A stretch of DNA of 64,000 nucleotides from Parabacteroides sp. PF5-9 (GTDB lineage: Bacteria; Bacteroidota; Bacteroidia; Bacteroidales; Tannerellaceae), in the NCBI RefSeq assembly GCF_029893105.1, contig NZ_JARXWG010000003.1:1-64000 (forward strand), in the 5' to 3' direction. Made by a program: the position numbers and the translations under genes. The notes beneath the pieces were generated by a model, which worked only from the letters and a program-made list of their open reading frames with translations, ran no database searches and was not told where the DNA came from. This document shows, piece after piece, positions 55,006 through 63,200 of the stretch; within the stretch, counting starts at the first letter, position 1, and each line of letters starts with the position of its first letter.

Positions 55006-55758
55006 TTAGTGGCTGTATGTGACCTCTTTAAATGCATAACGGCGCGAGGTGCCATCTTTCAGTTTCAATACCAGATGGCCTGTATCTTCGATCGCATAGA
55101 TCTCTGCTTCAAACCTACCCGAACTGTCGCTGTAAGAATAAAATCCTTCCCCCCGGTATAGCGCTTGGCGGTAAGCTGTTCTGATCACCTCCTCTTTTTC
55201 CTGTAAGAGGGAGAGGTAGCGGTCATAAAACAGGGAGAGAAAGTGGCGAAAGACCTCTTCCCGGTCGACTCTCTGTCCGGTGATCTGAATAAGTGATACC
55301 GGATTAGGAGCCGGACTGATAAACTGTTCCTGGTTCAGATTGATGCCGATCCCGATCACCGAGCGGAAGATAAACGAACCGGAGAGGTCGTTTTCGATCA
55401 ATATGCCACAGATTTTTTGATCGTTTCGGTAAATGTCATTGGGCCATTTGACAGTAATCCCATCGGTATACTGCTCTAAGGTCTCTTTAACGCTTAATGC
55501 GGTGATCTGGGAAATCAGGAATTGCCGGTTGGCCGGTATGCAGTCCGGGTAAATCACTATGCTGAACAACAGGTTTTTCCCCGCTTCCGACTCCCATGAG
55601 TTTCCGGTCTGGCCGCGTCCGGCTGTCTGAAAATCCGCAAGTATCACACTCCCTTCAGGTAACTTTTCCTGTTCGAGCCGTTCACGTAGGCTTCGGTTAG
55701 TCGATTCGGTCTCTTTCAGCCGGATAATCCGTGGTTTTTCTGTCTGATTACAGTCCAT
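55006..55758 (-). CDS. birA: Biotin-[acetyl-CoA-carboxylase] ligase
   Basis: A 250-residue enzyme that attaches biotin to the carboxylase carrier protein. ADFQTAGRGQTGNSWESEAG near residue 41 is the biotinyl-AMP loop (GRGQTG in place of GRGRRG), TVKWPNDIY near 104 and KICGILIEND near 115 hold the catalytic lysine and the dimer region. There is no N-terminal helix-turn-helix, so it is an enzyme only and not a biotin repressor. It overlaps the YjbR gene by 11 bases. Confidence 0.94.
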   Translation of the reverse strand: MDCNQTEKPRIIRLKETESTNRSLRERLEQEKLPEGSVILADFQTAGRGQTGNSWESEAGKNLLFSIVIYPDCIPANRQFLISQITALSVKETLEQYTDGITVKWPNDIYRNDQKICGILIENDLSGSFIFRSVIGIGINLNQEQFISPAPNPVSLIQITGQRVDREEVFRHFLSLFYDRYLSLLQEKEEVIRTAYRQALYRGEGFYSYSDSSGRFEAEIYAIEDTGHLVLKLKDGTSRRYAFKEVTYSH

Positions 55759-56101
55759 ACTCCTGCTGTTTCTTTTTAGGTAACTTCCGGATCACTTCCC
55801 AATACGAATGATCAATCCATGTTTTGATCTCCTGATTTGTCATGTCGCTGTTGAGCAAGATGGAGTTCCAATGTTTTTTATTGAAATGGTAGGCTGGTTC
55901 CACCGCATTGTACCGGGCTCTCAACTCTTCCGCCTTTTCCGGTTCGCATTTGACGGTTATAGACGGATCAACCGCCTCCAACGGAAGCAATAAATACATT
56001 TTCTCATCTACTTTAAAGACCAGTGACTGATCATCAAATGGAAAACTCTCCGTCGTGTTCTTTAGTGCCAGGCAGTATGCGCGTATTTCTTCGATATTCA
56101 T
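55748..56101 (-). CDS. MmcQ/YjbR family protein
   Basis: A 117-residue protein of the MmcQ/YjbR family, small alpha-beta proteins with a fold like DNA-binding proteins and no proven role. ESFPFDDQSLVFKV near residue 18 and AYHFNKKHWNSILLNSD near 70 are characteristic. It is translationally coupled to birA, whose start lies inside its last codons. Confidence 0.88.
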   Translation of the reverse strand: MNIEEIRAYCLALKNTTESFPFDDQSLVFKVDEKMYLLLPLEAVDPSITVKCEPEKAEELRARYNAVEPAYHFNKKHWNSILLNSDMTNQEIKTWIDHSYWEVIRKLPKKKQQEYGL

Positions 56102-56123
56102 GTTTGTATAATGATAAATTGTT

Positions 56124-56209
56124 AATGATGAATGATTAATTAAAAAAAGAAAAAAGTTAGTTTAATGATTCGACAAAACTGTTGTGTGTAAAATTAATCA
56201 TTCATCATT
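56124..56209. repeat. AT-rich inverted repeat, copies 1 and 2
   Basis: AATGATGAATGATTAATT (56124-56141) has its exact complement at 56192-56209. Short ATTCATC repeats continue to 56220. The same TTAATTAATCATTCATCATT block recurs at 57452-57471, preceded by a shared GTTGTGTGT in both places. It lies between the YjbR and YraN genes and could end transcripts or be a simple expanding repeat. Confidence 0.65.
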
Positions 56210-56221
56210 CATCATTCATAA

Positions 56222-56587
56222 TTATTTTACTGGTGCATAAAACGCATCCTCCAGATGTTCAATTGTATACCCCTCATTGTGTTTAATCAGGGTGATGATG
56301 TCGAAACGGACAGGCAGGGCAATCCCAAATCGGCGCACATAAGCATCTGCTGCCCGGACGATCCGTCTGATCTTCTTCATGTCGACCGACTCCTCGGGTG
56401 AAAGCAGGTAACCCACCGAGCGGGTTTTTACCTCTATCACTACCAGTTCATCACCCGTTGACGCCACAATATCCAGTTCAAAATGATGCCACCGCCAGTT
56501 GGTATGCAATAACTCATACCCTGCCTGTTTCAGGTAAGTTTGCGCCTCCTCTTCTCCTCTCTTGCCGGTTTCGTTGCGTTCAGCCAT
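56222..56587 (-). CDS. YraN/UPF0102 family protein
   Basis: A 121-residue protein with the restriction-nuclease-like fold of the UPF0102 family. GKRGEEEAQTYLKQAGYELL (residues 8-27) and FELDIVASTGDELVVIEVKT near 36-55 carry the E...D...ExK catalytic-site pattern. Its role is unproven; relatives are linked to DNA processing and Holliday junction-like handling. It is divergent from the small RHH-like gene. Confidence 0.88.
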   Translation of the reverse strand: MAERNETGKRGEEEAQTYLKQAGYELLHTNWRWHHFELDIVASTGDELVVIEVKTRSVGYLLSPEESVDMKKIRRIVRAADAYVRRFGIALPVRFDIITLIKHNEGYTIEHLEDAFYAPVK

Positions 56588-56639
56588 TTTTTTGAATGTT
56601 GAAGTTGGAATTTTCTATCTCCTATCTCCTTCAAAACAA

Positions 56640-56647
56640 CAAATATA
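56640..56647 (-). promoter_or_regulatory. -7 element before yraN
   Basis: On the minus strand TATATTTG, 52 bases before the start. It points away from the promoter of the RHH-like gene at 56658-56688, making a divergent pair; no -33 TTG was seen. Confidence 0.55.
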
Positions 56648-56657
56648 ACTCATTTTC

Positions 56658-56688
56658 TTTGTAATTTAATCTTTCCCGCGTACATTTG
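56658..56688 (+). promoter_or_regulatory. Promoter overlapping the RHH-like gene start
   Basis: TTTG at 56658-56661 and TACATTTG at 56681-56688, with 19 bases between, fit the consensus well. The ATG at 56695 is seven bases after the -7 element, where transcription normally begins, so the message may have no leader. Confidence 0.7.
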
Positions 56689-56694
56689 CATGCG

Positions 56695-56922
56695 ATGAAA
56701 CCCTCACAGAAATATTCAACAGCCCGACCCAAACAGCCACGGGTGCACAAGGTAACATTTATGCTCAACGATGAAGAGCAGAAATTTGTCATGCGTTATC
56801 TGAAGCGGTATAAGATTGAGAATAAGTCGCGTTGGTACCGCGAAACCATTCTTTCGCATATCCTCAAAACCCTTGATGAAGACTATCCGACGCTCTTTAA
56901 TGAAAACGAGATGAGAAGATGA
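56695..56922 (+). CDS. Small basic protein, ribbon-helix-helix-like
   Basis: A 75-residue basic protein. PRVHKVTFMLNDEEQKFVMR (about 16-35) looks like the strand and first helix of a ribbon-helix-helix DNA-binding fold, and NKSRWYRETILSHILKTL the second helix. The start is the ATG at 56695; the codon at 56686 is a TTG inside the promoter element. It overlaps tadA by four bases (ATGA), so the two are coupled. Its targets are unknown; regulating its own unit or yraN across the shared gap is possible. Confidence 0.75.
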   Translation: MKPSQKYSTARPKQPRVHKVTFMLNDEEQKFVMRYLKRYKIENKSRWYRETILSHILKTLDEDYPTLFNENEMRR

Positions 56923-57365
56923 ATCCGTTCAACGACGACTATTTTATGCGTCAGGCGCTGGCCGAAGCGTGTGCTGCTGCCGAGGAGGGAGAGGTGCCGG
57001 TAGGTGCAGTCATTGTCTGTAACGACCGGATTATTGCCCGTGCACATAACCAGACCGAGTTGCTCAACGATACCACCGCCCATGCCGAAATGCTGGCCAT
57101 CACTGCTGCTACATCGGTCTTGGGCGCCAAATACCTGGTTCATTGTCGGCTGTATGTGACTGTCGAACCCTGTGTGATGTGTGCAGGTGCCATCGGTTGG
57201 TCACAACTGAGCGAAGTCATTTACGGCGCTTCCGATGAAAAAAGAGGCTTCACCCGCTTCGCCCCCCAAGCATTCCATCCGAAAACTGTTGTCCGCCATG
57301 GGATCCTCGAAGAAGAGTGTGCCCGTGAGATGCAGGCGTTTTTCCGCAAAAAGAGAGGGAATTAA
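56919..57365 (+). CDS. tadA: tRNA-specific adenosine deaminase
   Basis: A 148-residue zinc deaminase that makes inosine at the wobble position of tRNA-Arg(ACG). The zinc and proton-shuttle motifs are TTAHAEMLAI near residue 48 and VTVEPCVMCAGAI near 79. The N-terminal DDYFMRQALAEACAAAEEGE and the VPVGAV stretch fit TadA. Length is normal. Coupled to the RHH-like gene. Confidence 0.95.
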   Translation: MNPFNDDYFMRQALAEACAAAEEGEVPVGAVIVCNDRIIARAHNQTELLNDTTAHAEMLAITAATSVLGAKYLVHCRLYVTVEPCVMCAGAIGWSQLSEVIYGASDEKRGFTRFAPQAFHPKTVVRHGILEEECAREMQAFFRKKRGN

Positions 57366-57451
57366 TTATGAATTATGAATTGTGAATTATGGGTAATGAA
57401 TTCAAGAGGTTAAAGGGTTGGTTGTGTGTGATTAATGCAGTTTAATTGTCT

Positions 57452-57482
57452 TTAATTAATCATTCATCATTCATAATTAACC
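57452..57482. repeat. AT-rich repeat, copy 3
   Basis: The block TTAATTAATCATTCATCATT recurs from 56192-56209 and continues as TCATAATTAACC. In the same gap, a run of ATTATGAATTATGAATTGTG (57366-57386) is a variant of the opposite strand. This fills the convergent space between tadA and the DUF4834 gene and could help end both transcripts. Confidence 0.6.
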
Positions 57483-57493
57483 ATTCATAATTC

Positions 57494-57739
57494 TCATTCC
57501 ACTTCTTCGTAGTCCACATACTCCCCTTCCTCTTTAGAGATAATTTTTCTGCGGGGTGGGGTGGGGTTGTTAGGTGTTTTTTGTTGACCGGAGGATTTAC
57601 CGCGGGTCTGCTTGCGTTGTTTTTTCTTTTTATCTCCGCTGCCGAACAGAATATCACGGGCTGTCCGCAAGACCGAAAAACCCATCAGTAAGACCAACAA
57701 GACAAAAAAGAAAAATATGAAGAAGATAAATTTAAACAT
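57494..57739 (-). CDS. DUF4834 family small membrane protein
   Basis: An 81-residue protein: a hydrophobic N-terminal helix (about 2-20, FKFIFFIFFFFVLLVLLMGF) followed by a basic Lys/Arg/Gln-rich stretch and an acidic end (EEGEYVDYEEVE). I recognise this as DUF4834, of unknown function. The start at 57739 is chosen because the longer frame (57775) overlaps the promoter. Confidence 0.78.
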   Translation of the reverse strand: MFKFIFFIFFFFVLLVLLMGFSVLRTARDILFGSGDKKKKQRKQTRGKSSGQQKTPNNPTPPRRKIISKEEGEYVDYEEVE

Positions 57740-57772
57740 AACCTGATCTTTTTTAGCGCATCCAATAGGTTG

Positions 57773-57803
57773 CAAATATATGAAAAGCCGAATACAAAAT
57801 CAA
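57773..57803 (-). promoter_or_regulatory. Promoter of the DUF4834 gene
   Basis: On the minus strand TTG at 57803-57801 and TATATTTG at 57780-57773. This sits 34 bases before the chosen start codon. Confidence 0.65.
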
Positions 57804-57859
57804 GTTTGCTTGAATTATGTCAAGGCGTATTCTGTATTCTATAAATAAAAAAAACGTAT

Positions 57860-58561
57860 CTATCCCTTTTTGTTAAAAACAGACAAGACGATATACAGGA
57901 GGATGGTGCCGGCTATCCCGAGAAATCCCCAGAGGATCACAAACAAGAGAGCGCCAACAACCAGTATATAACGAATTTCGTTCCCTTTCCAGGAGAGCGA
58001 TTTTATTTTTAAGGAGAACATCGGAATCTCGGAAACCAGTAATAAGGAAGATAAAAAGGCGGTCAAAACAGTGAGACCGACAAATAAACATTCGTTCCCT
58101 GCAATCACCGGACGAACCGAACACCCTATCGCTGCCCAGAAAAGCGCATGCGCCGGCACGGGAAGGCCGATAAAAGAGGTCGTCTGTCGCTCATCGATAT
58201 TGAATTTGGCTAGTCGTAAAGCCGAAAAGACCGGAATCACAAACGCCAGATAAGGCAGATATATATTGATATTTCCCAATGGCAAGATAGGAGCCGCCTC
58301 GCTGAGTAGGCGAAATACGATCATGCCCGGAGCCACTCCGAAACTCACCATATCCGCCAGCGAATCCAACTCTTTCCCCATCGGTGAATAGGCCTGCAAC
58401 AGACGTGCCGCAAATCCGTCCAGAAAATCAAAGAGTGCTGCTGTGATAATCCACCAGGCCGCACCCCAAAGATCCCCTTGCAGGGCATTTACGACCGCAA
58501 CAGATCCCGCTACCAGACTCAGGCAGGTGATTGTATTCGGTATATGTTTGCGTATATTCAT
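57860..58561 (-). CDS. pssA: CDP-diacylglycerol-serine O-phosphatidyltransferase
   Basis: A 233-residue membrane enzyme that makes phosphatidylserine from CDP-diacylglycerol and serine. The CDP-alcohol phosphotransferase motif is complete: DGFAAR, eight residues, G, three residues, DSLAD (residues about 48-70). Six or so membrane helices follow. It overlaps psd by four bases (ATGA), so the two steps to phosphatidylethanolamine are coupled. Confidence 0.95.
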   Translation of the reverse strand: MNIRKHIPNTITCLSLVAGSVAVVNALQGDLWGAAWWIITAALFDFLDGFAARLLQAYSPMGKELDSLADMVSFGVAPGMIVFRLLSEAAPILPLGNINIYLPYLAFVIPVFSALRLAKFNIDERQTTSFIGLPVPAHALFWAAIGCSVRPVIAGNECLFVGLTVLTAFLSSLLLVSEIPMFSLKIKSLSWKGNEIRYILVVGALLFVILWGFLGIAGTILLYIVLSVFNKKG

Positions 58562-59259
58562 TGATCACTCTTTTTTTGCATCCGTGCCAATACCGTTTGA
58601 TTCCCCGTTACCTTATCCCCCATTTCGATCAAAACTTCCGAATCCAACGGCAAAAAGATATCTACCCGTGAGCCGAATTTAATGAAGCCCATCTGTTCGT
58701 CGACATGACACGGCTCACCTATTTTGGCATATGTCACAATCCGGCGTGCCATCGCTCCGGCGATCTGACGGGCGAGGATCTCTACCCCGTCACGGGTGGT
58801 GATTACGACGGTCGACCGTTCGTTCTCCGTACTGCTTTTCGGCAGGTAGGCAGCCATAAACCGTCCGTTGTGATGAGCGGTGTATTTCACCGTGCCATTG
58901 ACAGGAAACCAGTTGGCATGCACATTAAACACCGACATAAAGATAGAGATCTGCAGCCGTTTTTCATGCAGTACCTCATGTTCCATGACCTCTTCGATGG
59001 CGACGATCGTTCCGTCGGCCGGCGCGATCACTAACCCTTCGGAGTCGAAAGGAAACCGGCGATGCGGACTGCGGAAGAAGTTCAGTACCAATAGGAATAG
59101 AATAGCAGAAATTGTGGCAACCGAATAAAACAGCGTGTTACGGCCGGAAGTGTGGTACAACGTCACGTTTACGATAAAAAGTATCGTAAAGAGGGTAAGT
59201 AGCAGACCTGTTCCTTCCCGGTGTATTTTCATGCGTACCCGACGTATTTTTATTCCCAT
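58558..59259 (-). CDS. psd: Phosphatidylserine decarboxylase (short form)
   Basis: A 233-residue proenzyme that decarboxylates phosphatidylserine to phosphatidylethanolamine. Two membrane helices (about 18-58) are followed by APADGTIVAIEEV near 80, HANWFPVNGTVKY near 117, and KFGSRVDIFLP near 198, where the GS pair is cut to form the pyruvoyl group. The ATG at 59259 is used; 59232 is also possible. The -7 element TACTTTTG on the minus strand (59296-59289) lies 30 bases upstream. Confidence 0.94.
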   Translation of the reverse strand: MGIKIRRVRMKIHREGTGLLLTLFTILFIVNVTLYHTSGRNTLFYSVATISAILFLLVLNFFRSPHRRFPFDSEGLVIAPADGTIVAIEEVMEHEVLHEKRLQISIFMSVFNVHANWFPVNGTVKYTAHHNGRFMAAYLPKSSTENERSTVVITTRDGVEILARQIAGAMARRIVTYAKIGEPCHVDEQMGFIKFGSRVDIFLPLDSEVLIEMGDKVTGNQTVLARMQKKSDQ

Positions 59260-59440
59260 ACGCGTTCGTTTGATTAGCGTTTTAGATGCAAAAGTATTTA
59301 AATTTATGGAATAAAGCGAATCAGAGGTTAAAGAAGTTGTTTGTTGCGGTGCGGGTTGAGAGTCATGATGCCAGATAGTCAGGGTATTAATAAGTTGTAC
59401 GGTTTGGTGAGTGCAAAGAAATCTGTTTAGTGAAAGCTTT

Positions 59441-59570
59441 GCCTGAACCTTCCCCTCTTGAGAGGGAGCAGGGGGATTATACTCTTCTTTCTTTGATTCT
59501 TGCTTTCTTTGCTTGAACCTTCCCCTCTTGAGAGGGGGCAGGGGGTGTGTTATGAGCGGAGCGAATTTTC
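59441..59570. repeat. GC-rich dispersed repeat, copies 1 and 2
   Basis: Two copies in direct orientation: 59441-59480 and 59511-59570. Both share GAACCTTCCCCTCTTGAGAG then GGGGCAGGGGG or a variant. The core CCCCTCT-TG-AGAGGGG is a hairpin. Copy 2 also has GTGTGTTATGAGCGGAGCG. They fill most of the 347-base gap between psd and the DUF559 gene; the rest of the gap holds the psd promoter. Confidence 0.85.
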
Positions 59571-59606
59571 TACGAGAAGAAGAACCAATTTGAAAAAAAT
59601 AATCAA

Positions 59607-59987
59607 CTAATCTGTTCCATCCTCGTTTCCTTTTTCGATATAATCCAAAATCACCCCTATAACATAATCGATATTCCCCAATACCTCTGCGTCCTGAAAA
59701 CGAATCAGTTCTATCCCCAGCGTGCGAAGATAAGCTTCTTTCCGCTCATCTTTCTCTACCGTTTCTTCCCAATGATGAGAGATCCCATCTAATTCTATGG
59801 CTAAATGCAATTCTTTACAATAGAAATCCACAATATAGACTCCAATCGGTTTCTGACGGATAAAACGGTATCCTAATTGTTTCCCTTTTAGATATTTCCA
59901 TAAATAAATTTCAGAACGGGTACTTTCATTGCGGAGGTTGGATGCTAAGGCTTTAAGTTTTTTGTTGTATCGGATGATCATATGCAT
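59607..59987 (-). CDS. DUF559 family protein (endonuclease-like)
   Basis: A 126-residue protein of the DUF559 family, related to very-short-patch-repair endonucleases. GVYIVDFYCKELHLAIELDG near residue 48 supplies the D and ExD of the PD-(D/E)xK-like core; RSEIYLWKYLKGKQLGYRFI near 22 is the usual opening. It is flanked by the dispersed GC-rich repeat on both sides. A second possible start is at 59981. The substrate is unknown. Confidence 0.88.
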   Translation of the reverse strand: MHMIIRYNKKLKALASNLRNESTRSEIYLWKYLKGKQLGYRFIRQKPIGVYIVDFYCKELHLAIELDGISHHWEETVEKDERKEAYLRTLGIELIRFQDAEVLGNIDYVIGVILDYIEKGNEDGTD

Positions 59988-60103
59988 AAAATTTTGGTTA
60001 TTAGAAGATAAAGATAGTTGTTTTTGATAAAATGCAAAAATTAATAGGCTTGTCTTTGACTGGTGATTTGCTGCAGCCTTCGCTTGTGCCCCCCCCTCCT
60101 GAG

Positions 60104-60166
60104 AGATTCGCTTCGCTCATAACACACCCCCTGCCCCCTCTCAAGAGGGGAAGGCTCAGGCAAGGC
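60104..60166. repeat. GC-rich dispersed repeat, copy 3 (reverse orientation)
   Basis: The complement of the copy at 59511, including TTCGCTTCGCTCATAACACA and CCTCTCAAGAGGGGAAGG. With copies 1 and 2 in the opposite direction, it brackets the DUF559 gene in inverted repeats. Confidence 0.85.
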
Positions 60167-60242
60167 CTTCGTTGAGGAATGGGCGGTGTTCAAAAGTTTA
60201 ATGTTCAATGGTTAATTATTCCTTCTCCATTCCCTCTCTTTT

Positions 60243-63200
60243 TCAAACCGGATCAATCTGATTCAGTTCAACGTACCATAGATAGCCTTCCACCTCTTTA
60301 TACCCCATTTCACCGATCAGTTTCATATAATGGGCAACTTGTCGGCGGTGGCGTTGTTCTTTGTGTTCGCCGAACTTATAATCGATCACGGTGGCGCGTC
60401 CCTCTTTGATGACCACCCGGTCGGGGCGTCGTGATGCTGTCTTGTCGAAAAGGATATCTACCTCGTTCAATACCGTAGCCGAGCCGTCGAACCATTTGCT
60501 GATCACCGGACGGTCGAGTAGCTGCTGCAGTTGTTCGGTGATCATCATCGCCTCTTCCTGGTCGATCATACCCATCTGCCGGAAACCCTCTACCGCCCGG
60601 GGAATATCCTGGCGGGTGTGGATCCGGCTCAGTACGTCGTGCATCAAAGCGCCGTGTTTGCGTTGTGGCTGATCGAAGAAAAAACCTTTGCCATGCAAGC
60701 GGAGGCTTAACCGGTCGTTGGGTGTGGCCGACGACAATCGTCCTGTCGTCAGTTCTTCGTTGTCGCTATGCGACGATTCCGTCTGGGGTGGCAGCTGCCA
60801 GGTACCCGATTCAAAAAGTCCCGATTCAGCATCAAAATGTGCGGTTAAATCGGTAAAATCGTCTTTCTGTTCCGGTGGATCGACTGTGGTGACCAGGCTG
60901 TTCCAAAGCAGTGTGGATATAGAGTCTGTTTTTTCGATTTCACCGGTTTTTTCGTCTATTTTCTTCGGGCGTGGGCTCAGGAGGATCAACTCCTCCTTGG
61001 CACGGGTCAATGCGACGTATAAGGTGTTGAGGTTGTCGATCGATGCATGGAGTTTCTCATTGAAATAATCCCCGGCAAAAATCGTCTGGCTCAAGGTTTG
61101 TCCGTAGCGGACAGGTACCAGTTGCAAGCGGTCGAACGGTGCTTCCTTGGGATGACACCAGAGAATCACCGGTTTCCCGGCTTTGTGGTCGATCTCCCAC
61201 TCTCCGAAAGGGAGGATTACCACTTTGAATCCCAGTCCTTTCGATTTGTGTATCGTCAGGATACGGATCGCATTCTGCCCATCGGGGGTGGCGATTGCTT
61301 TTTTATAACCTGTCTCGTCCCACCAGGTTAGGAAGCGGTCGATATCACTCTGCTCTTTCCGGGAGAAATCGGCGACCTGGTCGAAGAAGGCCTGTATAAA
61401 TACCTGTTCGTTCTCAGGGAGTTGGTCGCTTAACAGGCGGTAGATGGTTTCGGTGGTTTCGTAGAGGGAGTGGGAGGTCAAGCCTTCAAAGAGGGAAGGC
61501 TCGCCTGTGGCTCGTGACACACTCCCGACCCCTCTCAAGAGGGGAGAGGCCTGCGGCTCGTGACACACCCCCTGCCCCCTCTCAAGAGGGGAGGAAGAGA
61601 GGTTACCCTTCTTGTGGGGAGAGGAAGAGAGGTTTTCGTTGGTGGCGCGATAGGCCAATTCGGCTAACTGGCGAGCGGTCTGATCTTCCGGGTTTTTCAG
61701 GTGGCGCAACAGGGCGACCATCAGGCGCACGGCGGGTGAACTGCCGACCAGTAACGCCTCGTCGGAGATAATGTCGTAGGCCCAGGGATCGTCGGGATGG
61801 TTTTCGCTGTAGGTCAGTAGTTTATCGGCCACCAACGCCCCTTCCTGGTTGGTGCGTGTCAATATAGCGATATCTTTCAGTTGATACCCGTTGGTTTGCA
61901 ATTGGCCGAGGATCTCGGGCAGCCGTTCCAGTGCCTGTGTTTTCCAGTCGGATGTTTCGTCTGTCTGCGGCAGGAATTCGATCCTGACATGTCCCCCTTT
62001 TGTCCGGAACGCGGATGGCGACTGCTGTTGACTGTCGCTGTAGGCTGAGAGGATACGGGAGGATAATTGGTGATTGCTTATTGATGATTGACCATTAAAA
62101 AGTGGGGAGGACTCCAGTTGTTCGTTGTACGTCTGTTGCAACAACAGGGGGGCGATATGGAAGAGTGCGTTGTTGAACGCTACGATCTGTTGGCCACTTC
62201 GCCAGTTGTCGCGTAAGGTCTCTTTGCGCAACAGGCGCGAAGGGAAGTCGTTGTATAACTGTTCATCAAGCAGTTTCCAGTCGGAATTCCGGAAGCGGTA
62301 GATGCTCTGTTTAACGTCGCCTACGATCAGATTCGTTCGTTCGTGAGCCAGACTTTCCTCGATCAAAGGGCGGAAATTGGCCCATTGCATACCACTGGTA
62401 TCTTGAAATTCGTCGATCATATAATGGTCGACCATTGTGCCTGTCTTTTCGTAGATAAAAGGGGCGTCGCTGCCGTCGATCACTTTGTTGAGCAGTTCGG
62501 TCGTATCGGCGATCAACAGGATATTTTTCTCTTCGCGATAGACGGCCAGCTGCCGGGAGATATCAGACAGAATGCCGAGTGTATACGAGTAGCGGGTGAT
62601 CTCTTTAGCGGTAAAATACGCGGTCAAATCGCTAAAACGGTGAATAATTGCCTGGATATGTTTGTTCAGCCCTCCCTCGAATGTTCGGATGATCGCTTCC
62701 CGGATCTCGGGATCGGTGGTTTTCGTGTAACACCCCTCGACGTGATCGGCCAGAGCGATAAAGGTGGCCGACGGTGGTTTTGTCTCCCCTTTCGCCAGCC
62801 GCTCGAAAAATAGGAGGGGCGACCGGCTACCTCCCTTGAAATCTGTCGGTTCCAGTCCGAACCTCCGGAGCAGTACCAACCCCTCTTCGCCGAGTGTGCG
62901 CATCTCCTGTTCGACCGACCGGATCATCGTGTATAATGTTTTCAGGTAGTCGTCGAGCGATTCTTTATCTTTAATATCCCGGATAACCTCCTCGCTGAAA
63001 GCCTTGTAGCTCTCCTTGAACAGTTCGCGGCTAAGTTCTGTGATGTCCTTGCGCAGGTTCCATTGTCCGCCACTTTCGATCTTCTCCTCGGCAAAACGGA
63101 GTAGCCAACCCAATAGTGGTTTCTGTTCCGGGCGTTCCAGTCCTGCCAATAGACTGTCGATCACCTCGGTCAGTACCAGTTCCTGATCCATCTCGATCCC

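Noticed and set aside
57366-57386. Short ATTATGAATT repeats as a CRISPR-like or coding array
   Set aside because: They are simple AT-rich repeats with no regular period; I list them only as part of the AT-rich family.
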